A program made the translations under genes and the position numbers. Positions 16,786-25,384 of a stretch of DNA of 64,000 nucleotides are shown piece by piece; the stretch's first letter is position 1; each line of letters starts with the position of its first letter. The notes under the pieces are model-generated. The model did no database searches. It worked only from the letters and a program-made list of their open reading frames with translations, and was not told the origin of the DNA. Origin of the DNA: Io17-Chloro-G2 sp965226825 (GTDB taxonomy: Bacteria; Chloroflexota; Dehalococcoidia; Lucifugimonadales; UBA3495); contig CBDDED010000002.1 in NCBI GenBank assembly GCA_965226825.1, forward strand, positions 186,001 through 250,000, read 5' to 3'.

Positions 16786-17691
16786 ATGGCAACAACCTTC
16801 CCCCAAACTACAGCGCCCGATAGCCCGGCGACCAATAACCCGGCGCCGCTTGCAGACGAGGAATCCACCGGTCGGCGGTTGGCTTTGGTAGTGGAATACG
16901 ACGGTTCCGGTTATGCCGGTTTCCAGTTTCAACCCGGCCAACCCACGGTCCAGGACGAACTGGAAAAGGCCTTGACCCGGTTTACGCAAGAGAGAATACG
17001 GGTCCGTGGGGCCAGCAGGACCGATTCCGGAGCACACGCCCGCGGGCAGGTGGTGGACTTTTGGACCTGTTGCTCTCACCCAGTCCAGACCTTCCCAAAG
17101 GCGCTGAATTTCTACCTGCCGAAAGACATCAGGGTTCAGGCAGCTCACACCGTGCCCGAGGACTTCCACTCCCGGTTACACGCTCACCGCAGGACCTACC
17201 GGTATCAGGTGCTCAACTCAACCAGCGCTTCCGCCCTGAAGAGGCATCGGTGGCACTGGGTTGACGCCGGTCTGAACGTGGCGAAAATGGCCGGCGCTGC
17301 GCAAACCCTGGTGGGATGGCATGATTTTCGGGCCCTGGCGCCCGGACTGCCGGCAGACAAGAACTCGGACCGGTTGGTGTCCCGTTGGGATGTTTGGCGC
17401 GAGGATGAGGCCGTTATCTTTGAATGCGAAGCCAACGGGTTCCTCAAGCATCAAATCCGGCGTGCCAACGGGTTGCTGCTGGAGGTGGGCAAGGGCCGCC
17501 GCCCGGCCAGCGTGGTTGACGACGTCTTGAGCGGCCGAGCAGGGAACGACGTGGCATGGCCTTCATTGCCGGCCCGAGGGCTTTGTTTAATGAAAGTGAC
17601 ATATCCGGACTTTCCCCCTCTTTCAGACGGGGCGGGCCGAGAAGAGCGGACCCTCGTCGAATCGGGTTCGGAGCGGGAGACGGTTAGATGA
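16786..17691 (+). CDS. truA: tRNA pseudouridine synthase A
   Basis: TruA converts U38-U40 of tRNA anticodon stems to pseudouridine. The catalytic aspartate is D80 in RGASRTDSGAHARGQV, numbering from ATG 16786. This start follows the rplQ stop, whereas a further upstream in-frame ATG would overlap rplQ. About 28 N-terminal and 25 C-terminal residues are non-conserved. KALNFYLPKDIRVQ, FHSRLHAHRRTYRY and FLKHQIRRANGLLLEVGKG match the family. Its stop overlaps the rplM ATG (ATGA), so it belongs to the ribosomal cluster. Confidence 0.94.
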   Translation: MATTFPQTTAPDSPATNNPAPLADEESTGRRLALVVEYDGSGYAGFQFQPGQPTVQDELEKALTRFTQERIRVRGASRTDSGAHARGQVVDFWTCCSHPVQTFPKALNFYLPKDIRVQAAHTVPEDFHSRLHAHRRTYRYQVLNSTSASALKRHRWHWVDAGLNVAKMAGAAQTLVGWHDFRALAPGLPADKNSDRLVSRWDVWREDEAVIFECEANGFLKHQIRRANGLLLEVGKGRRPASVVDDVLSGRAGNDVAWPSLPARGLCLMKVTYPDFPPLSDGAGREERTLVESGSERETVR

Positions 17692-18152
17692 AGAGAAACA
17701 GCACTTACTTCGCCAAGCCCGGTGAAATTCCGGCCCGGTGGCGAGTTATTGACGTTTCAGGCTTGGTCCTGGGGCGTGTTGCCAGGGACATTTCAATGGC
17801 CCTGCAGGGCAAGGACAAACCGACTTACACACCGCACGCCCTGACCGGCGACTTCGTGGTTGTGGTCAACGCGTCCAAGCTGACGGTAACCGGTCGAAAG
17901 CTGACGCAAAAGGCCTATTACCGGCATAGCGGATATGTGGGCAACCTCAAGACCACTATGCTCAAGGACATGATGGAAAAGCACCCCGACCGGGTTGTGC
18001 GTTTGGCGGTGAAGGGCATGCTGCCGAAAAACAATCTGGGAAGGCAGATGCTAAGCCGCTTGAAGATTTACTCCGGGGCGGAACATCCCCACCAGGCCCA
18101 GGTTGCCGGCCCCGTGGCCGCCGCCGTGCCGAATTCAAATGACGAAGGGTAG
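17688..18152 (+). CDS. rplM: 50S ribosomal protein L13
   Basis: L13 (154 aa) is an early-assembly 50S protein. It contains the start RWRVIDVSGLVLGRVARDIS, the GKDKPTYTPHALTGDFVVVV segment, YYRHSGYVGNLK and the AVKGMLPKNNLGRQMLSRLK motif. Start overlaps the truA stop by 4 nt. The truA-rplM-rpsI order is common in Gram-positive-like lineages. Confidence 0.96.
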   Translation: MKRNSTYFAKPGEIPARWRVIDVSGLVLGRVARDISMALQGKDKPTYTPHALTGDFVVVVNASKLTVTGRKLTQKAYYRHSGYVGNLKTTMLKDMMEKHPDRVVRLAVKGMLPKNNLGRQMLSRLKIYSGAEHPHQAQVAGPVAAAVPNSNDEG

Positions 18153-18160
18153 GTAAACGA

Positions 18161-18571
18161 TTGGTAGAATCCGCGGCGGACCAACGGTATTACTACGGTA
18201 CAGGCAAACGTAAGACTTCCATTGCCAAGGTACGGCTGTACCTCGACGATGGCGGCCCCATCATAATCAACAACAAGCCCATGGACGAATATTTCAACTG
18301 GACGCCATGGCAGAATGTCGTTGTTGAACCGCTTCGGGTGGGCGACGCTCTGAACCGCTTCCGGGTGGTTGCCAGGGTCGCCGGTGGCGGGGTCCACTCG
18401 CAGGCCCAAGCCATCAGGCACGGCATTGCCAGGGCTCTGTTGGTCTACGACGGCGATCTGAAACCCGCGTTGCGCAGCCGTGGTTTTATCACCAGGGACG
18501 CCCGCATCAAGGAAAGCAAGAAGTACGGGTTGAAGAGGGCCCGCCGGGCGCCTCAATACACCAAGCGGTAA
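18161..18571 (+). CDS. rpsI: 30S ribosomal protein S9
   Basis: S9 (136 aa) contacts P-site tRNA through its C-terminal tail. The TTG start at 18161 precedes RYYYGTGKRKTSIAKVRLYL; GGVHSQAQAIRHGIARAL and the terminal ARRAPQYTKR, whose last residues reach the P site, are intact. It is the last gene of the plus-strand cluster. Only 4 nt separate its stop from the stop of the converging phosphohexomutase gene, leaving no room for a separate terminator. Confidence 0.96.
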   Translation: MVESAADQRYYYGTGKRKTSIAKVRLYLDDGGPIIINNKPMDEYFNWTPWQNVVVEPLRVGDALNRFRVVARVAGGGVHSQAQAIRHGIARALLVYDGDLKPALRSRGFITRDARIKESKKYGLKRARRAPQYTKR

Positions 18572-18575
18572 GAGC

Positions 18576-19991
18576 CTACACTCCCAGGTATTCCTGGGCG
18601 GAATCCAGCAAAGCCGTTAATTGTTCCGGCGTCCCGGCCTCGGCGTAGATCCGCAAAAGAGGCTCTGTGCCTGAAAAGCGGGACGCCAACCAGGCATCAT
18701 CGAAGACCAGCCTGCGACCATCAATCTGGTCCGATCCTCGAATGGTCATGCCTGCCAGTTGGTCCAGGCTTTCACTGGCAAGCAGCCCCTCTATTCGCTC
18801 CCGGTCCGCAGCTCGGAATACCACGTCCCGGCGGTGGTAGTAGTGGGCGCCCAACCGTTGAAACAGCCCGTCAACCAATTGGGTGGGCGTCTTGCCGGTG
18901 CGGGCCATGTATTCGAGAAACAGTAAGGCGCTTACGATTCCATCCCGCTCGGGGATATGACCCTGAAAAGCGAACCCACCGCTCTCCTCCCCTCCCATCA
19001 AAGCGTCCACCTCGCTCATCTTGGGCCCAATGTACTTGAAGCCTACCTTCATTTCGTAAACGTCAACCCCGAACTGTTGGCCCAGCTTGTTCAGCATCAT
19101 GGAAGAAGTAACACCCTTGACAAGCGGGCCGCGCCTGCCCTGTTCCTGGAGCAGGAACAGGGCCAGCAGGGAGAAAACCTCAAGGGTGGTGATGAAATTT
19201 CCGGCTTCATCCACCACCCCGAGACGGTCGGCATCCCCGTCCAAGGCCAACCCCACCGAAGCGCCCTCATCTGGCACCCATCGGAGCAGCCCGGCAAGGT
19301 TTTGGGCTATTGGTTCCGGCTGAGCCATTCCGGGAAACGCCGGGTTGACCTGGGAGTTCATTTCCTTGACACGGGTTGCGCCTCCCGAGAGGATTCTGGA
19401 CAGGTACCCAGCGCCGGCACCGAACATGGCATCCACCAGGATTTCCAAGCCGGCGTCGCGGATTGAACCCAAGTCCACCAATTCCGCCAGGCCATCCAGA
19501 TAAACCGGGTCGGGATCGAAATCCGTTACCAATCCCTGACCCCGGGCTTGTTCCAGGTCCATCGATTGGGGCGGCCCCGCGGAGACAATCGCAGCTTCCA
19601 GCCGGTCGGTAATCTCCTGGGTGGCGCTGCCGGCGTATTCCGGTTTGAACTTGAACCCGTTCCACGCAGCCGGGTTGTGGCTGGCGGTGAGGATCGCCGC
19701 CCCGGCGGTTTGGAGGCGCGGCACATTGTAGGTGATCACCGGCGTGGGGGCGGGTTTAACGGAGAGGTGCGCCCTGATCCCGTTTGCCGCGCAGGTCGCG
19801 GCTACCGTTTCCGCAAATTCCCGGGAAAGGAAGCGGGTATCGTACCCGACCACCAGACCCTGATCGGCCATGCCCAAGGACTTCAGGTAATCACAAACTC
19901 CCTGAGCACAACGGGACACGTTGGCGAAGGTGAAGTCGTCGGCAATCACTCCCCGCCAGCCGTCGGTCCCGAACCGGATTTCCTGGGTCAC
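18576..19991 (-). CDS. Phosphoglucomutase/phosphomannomutase family protein
   Basis: Alpha-D-phosphohexomutase (471 aa), interconverting hexose 1- and 6-phosphates. Visible motifs are RFGTDGWRGVIADDF at the start, the phosphoserine loop TASHNP (S104), the metal loop DGDADR (D251, D253, D255), the sugar loop GGEESGGF and the phosphate loop RFSGTEPLLR near the end. Substrate (glucose, mannose or glucosamine phosphate) cannot be told from sequence alone. The GTG start overlaps the metK stop (GTGA), so it is the last gene of the SAM-cycle operon although its reaction is unrelated. Confidence 0.9.
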   Translation of the reverse strand: MTQEIRFGTDGWRGVIADDFTFANVSRCAQGVCDYLKSLGMADQGLVVGYDTRFLSREFAETVAATCAANGIRAHLSVKPAPTPVITYNVPRLQTAGAAILTASHNPAAWNGFKFKPEYAGSATQEITDRLEAAIVSAGPPQSMDLEQARGQGLVTDFDPDPVYLDGLAELVDLGSIRDAGLEILVDAMFGAGAGYLSRILSGGATRVKEMNSQVNPAFPGMAQPEPIAQNLAGLLRWVPDEGASVGLALDGDADRLGVVDEAGNFITTLEVFSLLALFLLQEQGRRGPLVKGVTSSMMLNKLGQQFGVDVYEMKVGFKYIGPKMSEVDALMGGEESGGFAFQGHIPERDGIVSALLFLEYMARTGKTPTQLVDGLFQRLGAHYYHRRDVVFRAADRERIEGLLASESLDQLAGMTIRGSDQIDGRRLVFDDAWLASRFSGTEPLLRIYAEAGTPEQLTALLDSAQEYLGV

Positions 19992-21208
19992 GACAGCCCG
20001 GCCTCGGAACGCAACAATGCCGCTTTGTCGGTCTGCTCCCAGGATAGGTTCAAGTCATCGCGGCCAAAGTGGCCGTAGGAGGCGGTCTGCCGGTAGATCG
20101 GGCGCCGAAGGTTGAGATTTTCGATAATCGCCGCTGGGCGAAGGTCGAAGTGTTTGTTCACCAGTTCATGGATCGTCTCGTTGTCCACGTGGTTGGTATC
20201 GAAGGTCTCCACCGACACCGAAATGGGATTAGCGATACCGATGGCGTAGGACACGATCACCTCAGCCCGGTCGGCCAACCCGGCGGCCACGAGGTTCTTG
20301 GCCACGTAGCGGGCCGCGTAGGCCGCTGACCGGTCCACCTTGGTCGGGTCTTTGCCCGAGAAAGCGCCGCCGCCGTGACGGGCGATACCCCCGTAGGTGT
20401 CGACCAGGATTTTGCGCCCGGTCAGTCCCGAGTCTCCGGCCGGCCCTCCAACCACAAAGCGGCCGCTGGGGTTCACAAAAATCTTTGTTTCGTCGTCGAA
20501 CAGATCGGGCGGAATAACCTTGCGGATAACCTGTTCTATGATGTCGCTGGTGATTTTCTCATTGGAAACGTCGGGGCTGTGCTGGGCGCTGATGACCACG
20601 GTGTCAACTCTGTGGGGGATGCCGTGGCGATATTCTACGGTTACCTGGGATTTTCCGTCCGGCCACAGGTACGGCAGGATTCCCTCTTTCCGGACCATGC
20701 TCAGTTGACGCACCAACCGGTGAGACAGGCTTACGGTTAGAGGCATAAGCTCCGGGGTCTCGTTGCAGGCAAACCCCACCATCATGCCCTGGTCGCCTGC
20801 GCCAATGGTGTCGAAATCAATTTTGCTCGCGTCTTGGGCGGCCCCGCGGCGCTCCAACGCCGTGGTCACGCCTGCGCTAATGTCCCTGGATTGCTCCTGA
20901 ATCGCGACTGCTACACCGCAGCTTTTTGCGTCGATGCCATATTCGGCGTTGACGTAACCGGCGGTGCGCAGGGTCTCCCTCACAATACCCGGCACGTCTA
21001 CGTATGACTTGGTGGTGATTTCACCCATCACCATCACTAGGCCGTTGGTGACGGCGGTCTCACAGGCCACCCGGCCCATTGGATCGTCGGTAAGAACCGC
21101 GTCCAGCACCGCATCGGAGATCTGGTCGCAAAGCTTGTCGGGGTGCCCCTCGGTTACCGACTCCGAAGTCAGTAAGTATTTAGGTGACTCATTGAAAAGC
21201 AACGGCAT
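19988..21208 (-). CDS. metK: S-adenosylmethionine synthetase
   Basis: Makes S-adenosylmethionine from methionine and ATP (406 aa). The ATP-binding VTEGHPDKLCDQISDAVLD lies near the N-terminus, GAGDQGMMVGFACNETPELM in the middle and the phosphate loop GGGAFSGKDPTKVDRSAAYA in the C-terminal third. ATG 21208 is preceded by AGGAG. It follows ahcY by 37 nt. Its place downstream of a SAM-I riboswitch predicts that expression falls when SAM is plentiful. Confidence 0.97.
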   Translation of the reverse strand: MPLLFNESPKYLLTSESVTEGHPDKLCDQISDAVLDAVLTDDPMGRVACETAVTNGLVMVMGEITTKSYVDVPGIVRETLRTAGYVNAEYGIDAKSCGVAVAIQEQSRDISAGVTTALERRGAAQDASKIDFDTIGAGDQGMMVGFACNETPELMPLTVSLSHRLVRQLSMVRKEGILPYLWPDGKSQVTVEYRHGIPHRVDTVVISAQHSPDVSNEKITSDIIEQVIRKVIPPDLFDDETKIFVNPSGRFVVGGPAGDSGLTGRKILVDTYGGIARHGGGAFSGKDPTKVDRSAAYAARYVAKNLVAAGLADRAEVIVSYAIGIANPISVSVETFDTNHVDNETIHELVNKHFDLRPAAIIENLNLRRPIYRQTASYGHFGRDDLNLSWEQTDKAALLRSEAGLS

Positions 21209-21245
21209 GCAGTATTCTCCTGTATCAGTTTGTATCAGATGGAAA

Positions 21246-22517
21246 TTAGGTCCCTTCTTCCCAACTTTCTTGGTAGTTTTGTTGCTCTGTGCTCAGGGTG
21301 TCTATGTTTATGCCCATGGCTTGCAGCTTGATCCGGCCAACTTCGGCGTCGGTGTCCTTCGGCACATCGTAGACACCGGGTGCAAGCTGACCCCGCTTGT
21401 TGACGATGTACTCCACTGAAAGGGCCTGGTTGGCAAAGCTCATGTCCATGACTGCCGACGGATGGCCTTCGGCGGCGGCCAGGTTAATCAGCCTGCCTTC
21501 ACCCAACAGGTACAGAATACGCCCGTCCTTCATTTGATATTCCTGGACAAAGCCGCGGGCGGTCCGGTTGGACGACGACATTTCTTCGAGAGCGGGTATG
21601 TCTATCTCAACGTTGAAATGCCCGCTGTTGGCCATTATGGCGCCGTTGCGCATCGCCTCCAGTTGGCTGCGGCCGATAGCGTGCAACCCTCCGGTGGCGG
21701 TAATGAACACCTCGCCCTCCCTGGCTGCATCCACCGCGGGCATTACGGCGAATCCGTCCATGACCGCCTCGAGAGCCCGCACCGGGTTGATTTCGGTGAC
21801 TATTACCAGTGAGCCCATGCCCCGGGCACGGGCGGCGATGCCCCGCCCGCACCAACCATATCCCGACACCACCACTTTTCGGCCGGCCCAAAGGATATTG
21901 GTGGCCCTGGTGATGCCGTCCAGCGTGCTCTGGCCCGTGCCGTAACGGTTGTCGAAGAAATGCTTGGTTTCCGCTTCATTGACTGCAATGATGGGGTAGC
22001 GCAGCCGGTCGGCTTTTGCCATGGCGGTCAACCGAACGACTCCGGTGGTGGTTTCCTCAGTCCCGCCGATAACATTTTCCAGCAGGTCCGACCGGTTCCG
22101 GTGCAGGATAGTCACCAGGTCCGCCCCGTCGTCCAGGGTTATCTCGGGTTTGGAGTCCAGCACCGCGTTGATGTGGTCGTAGTAGGTCTGGTCGTCCTCT
22201 CCCTTGATGGAGAATGTGGGAATGCCATATTCCTGCACCAGGGCGGCCGCAACCTCATCCTGAGTGCTCAGCGGATTGCTGGCACACATGACAACCTCGG
22301 CGCCGCCCGCCTTCAACGCGATTGCCAGGTTGGCCGTTTCGGTCGTGACGTGCAGGCAGGCCGCCAACCGCAGCCCGGCCAGCGGCTTTTCTTTGGCAAA
22401 CCGTTCCTGAATCAGATGGACCACCGGCATTTCCCGGCCGGCCCACTGAATTCTCTTGACTCCCTCTGCTGCCAGAGACAGGTCTTTGACGTGTCCGCTG
22501 GCTTGTGGTGATGACAA
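21246..22517 (-). CDS. ahcY: Adenosylhomocysteinase
   Basis: Hydrolyses S-adenosylhomocysteine to adenosine and homocysteine, with bound NAD (423 aa). Seen are LHVTTETANLAIALKAGGAE, a NEAETKHFFDNRYGTGQS region that includes the substrate/NAD lysine, and the NAD fold GRKVVVSGYGWCGRGIA. The protein is the shorter form without the insertion seen in many proteobacterial enzymes. Start is TTG 22517 with AAGGAGAAG upstream. It is flanked by the rhodanese gene and metK in one transcription unit. Confidence 0.96.
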   Translation of the reverse strand: MSSPQASGHVKDLSLAAEGVKRIQWAGREMPVVHLIQERFAKEKPLAGLRLAACLHVTTETANLAIALKAGGAEVVMCASNPLSTQDEVAAALVQEYGIPTFSIKGEDDQTYYDHINAVLDSKPEITLDDGADLVTILHRNRSDLLENVIGGTEETTTGVVRLTAMAKADRLRYPIIAVNEAETKHFFDNRYGTGQSTLDGITRATNILWAGRKVVVSGYGWCGRGIAARARGMGSLVIVTEINPVRALEAVMDGFAVMPAVDAAREGEVFITATGGLHAIGRSQLEAMRNGAIMANSGHFNVEIDIPALEEMSSSNRTARGFVQEYQMKDGRILYLLGEGRLINLAAAEGHPSAVMDMSFANQALSVEYIVNKRGQLAPGVYDVPKDTDAEVGRIKLQAMGINIDTLSTEQQNYQESWEEGT

Positions 22518-22632
22518 TATACTTCTCCTTACTTTGGCGTAATCCTATTTGGCCCGTCGTTCCGGGCCGTGGTCTCAACGATTATGTAAACTTTCCCGCG
22601 CGACGCGACATGGTGCGCCGGAAGGCGGGCAT

Positions 22633-22992
22633 TTACGGGTCCGAACCCCTGGAGGTAGGGAGGTTGGCCTGTATCCAAGAGGGGGTGCCGTCTTCGATGT
22701 TGTACAGGTTTTCGGAATCGAACCCCATCGACGCTGCGACCTCACAGGCCAGTCCGCTTCTGACTCCGGCGGCGCAGATGAAAAGCACCTTTTTGTCCCT
22801 GGGCACCTCGTCAATGCGGTCGGGCAAATCGTCTATGGGTATGTGAATGGCGCCGGAAACATGGCCGGTAACCCACTCGTCGTCCCGGCGAACGTCCACC
22901 ACCACCGTTTCGTCTGGGCTGGCTTCGATGATGGACTGGGCTTCCGGCGAATCCACGCGGTAGTAGGGCTCGCCTGGGTCTTGCCTGGGCAT
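22633..22992 (-). CDS. Single-domain rhodanese-like protein
   Basis: Rhodanese-fold protein of 119 aa. The active loop CAAGVRSG contains the sulfur-carrying cysteine C73; VVDVRRDDEWVTGHVSGAIH is the conserved first half. A good AGGAGG lies upstream of ATG 22992. It may transfer or detoxify sulfur within the surrounding methionine/SAM cycle, which is inference from the neighbourhood. The physiological acceptor is unknown. Confidence 0.9.
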   Translation of the reverse strand: MPRQDPGEPYYRVDSPEAQSIIEASPDETVVVDVRRDDEWVTGHVSGAIHIPIDDLPDRIDEVPRDKKVLFICAAGVRSGLACEVAASMGFDSENLYNIEDGTPSWIQANLPTSRGSDP

Positions 22993-23035
22993 GTGCTTAC
23001 CTCCTGAGCAATGGGTCTAATTTGCTGCCAGCCGG

Positions 23036-23905
23036 TCAGGCCAGATAACGGCCCACCAGTGGCGCCAGCTTGTGCTTAACGTCCTCGGGAACCCCTTCCT
23101 TGGGAGTGATAATTGCGTCCTTAAGGGCTGAGCCACAGGAGCAATCGCTGGGACCAGCCAACCGTGGGACCACCACCCGCAACAACTCCTTGGATGCGGC
23201 GACGTTCTTGGACAGATTCTGGACCACCATGTCCACCGTCACCGGCTCCCCGCCCTGCCGCCAACAATCGTAATCAGTAACCCAAGCCATGGTCGCGTAG
23301 CACATCTCGGCCTCTCGGGCCAACTTCGCTTCCGGCAGAGCAGTCATGCCGATGATTTCAGCGCCCCAGGAGCGGTACATGGCAGACTCGGCCCTGGTGG
23401 AGAAAGCTGGGCCCTCCATGACCACCATGACGGCGTCAGGATGCGCGTTTAATCCCATCTCCCGGGCGCCATCGTAAACCAGACGACTGGAGGGGGCGCA
23501 GAAGGGGTCGGCGAACCCGATGTGCACCACTATCCCCTGATCGTAGAACGTTGCATCCCTTTGCCAGGTCCGATCTATGAGCTGGTCCGGGATGACCAGA
23601 TCCAAGGGGGCGAATTCCTCTTTCAGGCTTCCGACGGCGCTGATCGATATTAACCGCTGCACCCCCAGGCTCTTCAAAGCGTAGATGTTGGCCCGGACGG
23701 GAATGTGGGAAGGGTGGAACCGGTGGCCCCGGCCGTGGCGCGGCAGAAATGCCACGGGAACACCCTCCAGGACGCCGGTCACAATGGCATCGCTGGGCTT
23801 GCCAAAGGGGGTATCCATGTCAATGAACTGGGCGTCGGCCAGCCCTTCCATTGCGTAGAGGCCGCTGCCTCCGATTATTCCTATGACGGCTTCTCGATGA
23901 GCCAT
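23036..23905 (-). CDS. mtnP: S-methyl-5'-thioadenosine phosphorylase
   Basis: Phosphorolyses methylthioadenosine to adenine and methylthioribose 1-phosphate (289 aa). Family features include IGIIGGSGLYAMEGL at the N-terminus, the phosphate-binding PRHGRGHRFHPS, ISAVGSLKEE and the purine-site MTALPEAKLAREAEMCYAT. Residues EGPAFSTRAES are also typical. ATG 23905 follows mtnA by 74 nt. The product feeds directly into MtnA encoded just upstream. Confidence 0.94.
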   Translation of the reverse strand: MAHREAVIGIIGGSGLYAMEGLADAQFIDMDTPFGKPSDAIVTGVLEGVPVAFLPRHGRGHRFHPSHIPVRANIYALKSLGVQRLISISAVGSLKEEFAPLDLVIPDQLIDRTWQRDATFYDQGIVVHIGFADPFCAPSSRLVYDGAREMGLNAHPDAVMVVMEGPAFSTRAESAMYRSWGAEIIGMTALPEAKLAREAEMCYATMAWVTDYDCWRQGGEPVTVDMVVQNLSKNVAASKELLRVVVPRLAGPSDCSCGSALKDAIITPKEGVPEDVKHKLAPLVGRYLA

Positions 23906-23979
23906 TGGTTCACATACACCAGGGATGCGGTTAGGGCGGGCGGGTCTGGTGAGGCAAAACCTCCGACCGCGCCGGTTGC

Positions 23980-25014
23980 CTAGCTTACCGCCAGCTTCAA
24001 ACTCTCCAGGAACGGTGGGCGTGCAACTCCCATTTCGGTAACTATGGCGCTCAGATACCTGTTGGGCGTGACGTCGAAGGACGGATTGATTGCGGCCACG
24101 CCTGGGGGAGCCGTGGGGTTGCCTTGAAAATAGCTAACCTCCTGGGGCGGACGTTCTTCAATTTCAATGTCAGACCCAGTGAGGACATCGAAGTCTATGG
24201 TGCTGGTGGGAGCGGCCACGTAGAAAGGCAATCCATTCTCCTTGGCCAACACGGCCAGAGAGTAAGTCCCCACCTTGTTCGCGGTGTCCCCATTGGCGGC
24301 GATACGGTCGGCCCCGGTGATTACACAGGTGACCTTCCCGCTGGCCATTAACATTCCGGCAGCTGAATCAACCAACAAGGTGGCGGGGATCCCCAGCTGT
24401 TGGAACTCCCAGGAAGTCAGCCGCGATCCCTGCAGGAATGGCCTGGTTTCGGTGTTGTACACCTGGAAACGTCTGCCGTCTTCCCATCCTGCCCGGATGA
24501 CCCCCAACGCAGTACCAAACCCGGCGGTGGCCAGCGCCCCGGTGTTGCAATGAGTCAGCACCGCTCCGCCTTCCGGCATAAGGTCTTTGCCGAAGTCCCC
24601 AATCCGGCGGTTGACTGCCTCGTCTTCCGCCTGGATGCGGTGGGCTTCCTCCAACAACCTGGGGAAAATCATCGTAGGGTCAACCTCTGCATGGGCCAGG
24701 TCCAACTGTTTCCGAACCGCCCATACCAGATTTACCGCAGTGGGCCGGGCGGCAGCGATTTCCGAGGCCGCTGCATCAAGCTGAAAGAGGAACTCCTGCC
24801 GGTCCCGAGAGTCGATTTGCCGCGAGGCCAAAGCCATCGCATAGGCGGCGGTTACGCCGATGGCCGGCGCTCCCCGGACGCGCATTTGCCGGATAGCGTC
24901 CACCGCCTCCTGGTAACGGTCAATCTTTAAGGTTGCTTGTTCCAGGGGAAGCAGGGTTTGGTCCAGTAGTTCCAGGGCTCCGTCGGCCCAACGTATGGGT
25001 CGAATTTCGTTCAA
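23980..25014 (-). CDS. mtnA: Methylthioribose-1-phosphate isomerase
   Basis: Isomerises methylthioribose 1-phosphate to methylthioribulose 1-phosphate in methionine salvage. The core motifs MRVRGAPAIGVTAAYAMAL, LTHCNTGALATAG (catalytic cysteine) and TGADRIAANGDTANKVGTY (catalytic aspartate) are present. The frame is open to 25074, but the region 25052-25071 is a terminator-like hairpin of the leader, so I chose TTG 25014, which gives the usual NEIRPIRWADGALELLDQ start with GGAG about 8 nt upstream. This gives 344 aa. It is the first gene of the SAM-responsive operon. Confidence 0.92.
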   Translation of the reverse strand: MNEIRPIRWADGALELLDQTLLPLEQATLKIDRYQEAVDAIRQMRVRGAPAIGVTAAYAMALASRQIDSRDRQEFLFQLDAAASEIAAARPTAVNLVWAVRKQLDLAHAEVDPTMIFPRLLEEAHRIQAEDEAVNRRIGDFGKDLMPEGGAVLTHCNTGALATAGFGTALGVIRAGWEDGRRFQVYNTETRPFLQGSRLTSWEFQQLGIPATLLVDSAAGMLMASGKVTCVITGADRIAANGDTANKVGTYSLAVLAKENGLPFYVAAPTSTIDFDVLTGSDIEIEERPPQEVSYFQGNPTAPPGVAAINPSFDVTPNRYLSAIVTEMGVARPPFLESLKLAVS

Positions 25015-25046
25015 AACGGCTGCTCCAGCAGTTGTTGTAGGGCAAC

Positions 25047-25072
25047 AAAAAAGCTTCTCCTGCGAGAAGCTC
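25047..25072 (-). terminator. Intrinsic terminator/attenuator of the SAM riboswitch leader
   Basis: On the minus strand an 8-bp perfect stem AGCTTCTC / GAGAAGCT with a GCAG loop is followed by six T residues. It lies between the riboswitch core and the mtnA start. This is the expected expression platform: SAM binding would favour the terminator and stop transcription before mtnA. Confidence 0.85.
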
Positions 25073-25090
25073 AATCAGTCAAAGCCCCCC

Positions 25091-25216
25091 ATCTTTCGTC
25101 TATCGCACCTTTCGTTACGACAGGCGCCGGATTTAGCACCGTGTCCCAGTTGGATAAACCTGAGACCGGTTGCCTGGCTTCATCGGGCCGTTCCCTCCAC
25201 CATTCTCTATACAGGG
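25091..25216 (-). promoter_or_regulatory. SAM-I (S-box) riboswitch upstream of mtnA
   Basis: The minus strand carries the SAM-I core in order: AGAGAATGGTGGAGGGAAC, GGCCCGATGAAGCC, AGGCAACCGG, then ACGGTGCTAAATCC, and a P4-like stem GCGCC...GGTGC before GATAGACGAAAGAT. These match the GGAGGGA, GGCCCGATGAA, GGCAACC and GGTGCTAAATCC blocks of the known class. The TGG/CCA pairing of P2 is also seen. The outer P1 stem is the least clear part. The aptamer precedes a six-gene SAM-cycle operon. Confidence 0.92.
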
Positions 25217-25250
25217 TTTCCTATTCAATTTTCACTTGTCTACCCGGCCT

Positions 25251-25279
25251 ATGTTACTAATGAGCCCAAAGAGTGTCAA
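25251..25279 (-). promoter_or_regulatory. Sigma-70-type promoter of the SAM-cycle operon
   Basis: On the minus strand TTGACA (25279-25274) and TAACAT (25256-25251) are separated by exactly 17 nt. Transcription would begin about 25244, giving a leader of roughly 230 nt that contains the riboswitch. It is almost back to back with the plus-strand promoter at 25291. Confidence 0.8.
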
Positions 25280-25290
25280 GGACTGCCACA

Positions 25291-25320
25291 TTGACAGATG
25301 TTTCCGCAGAGCAACATAAT
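25291..25320 (+). promoter_or_regulatory. Divergent promoter for the GrdB/PrdB-like gene
   Basis: TTGACA 25291-25296 and CATAAT 25315-25320 are spaced by 18 nt, about 65 nt upstream of ATG 25385. The -35 hexamers of this and the SAM-operon promoter lie only 11 nt apart, so the two may interfere or share a regulator. Confidence 0.6.
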
Positions 25321-25384
25321 TGGCCGTAATTGACTATAGAATAGACGCAAACAGCAGACTCTAAAGACTATCTTGCGGGGTGCT

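Noticed and set aside
25015..25074. Extended N-terminus of MtnA from ATG 25074
   Set aside because: The segment forms the riboswitch terminator hairpin and has no homology to MtnA.
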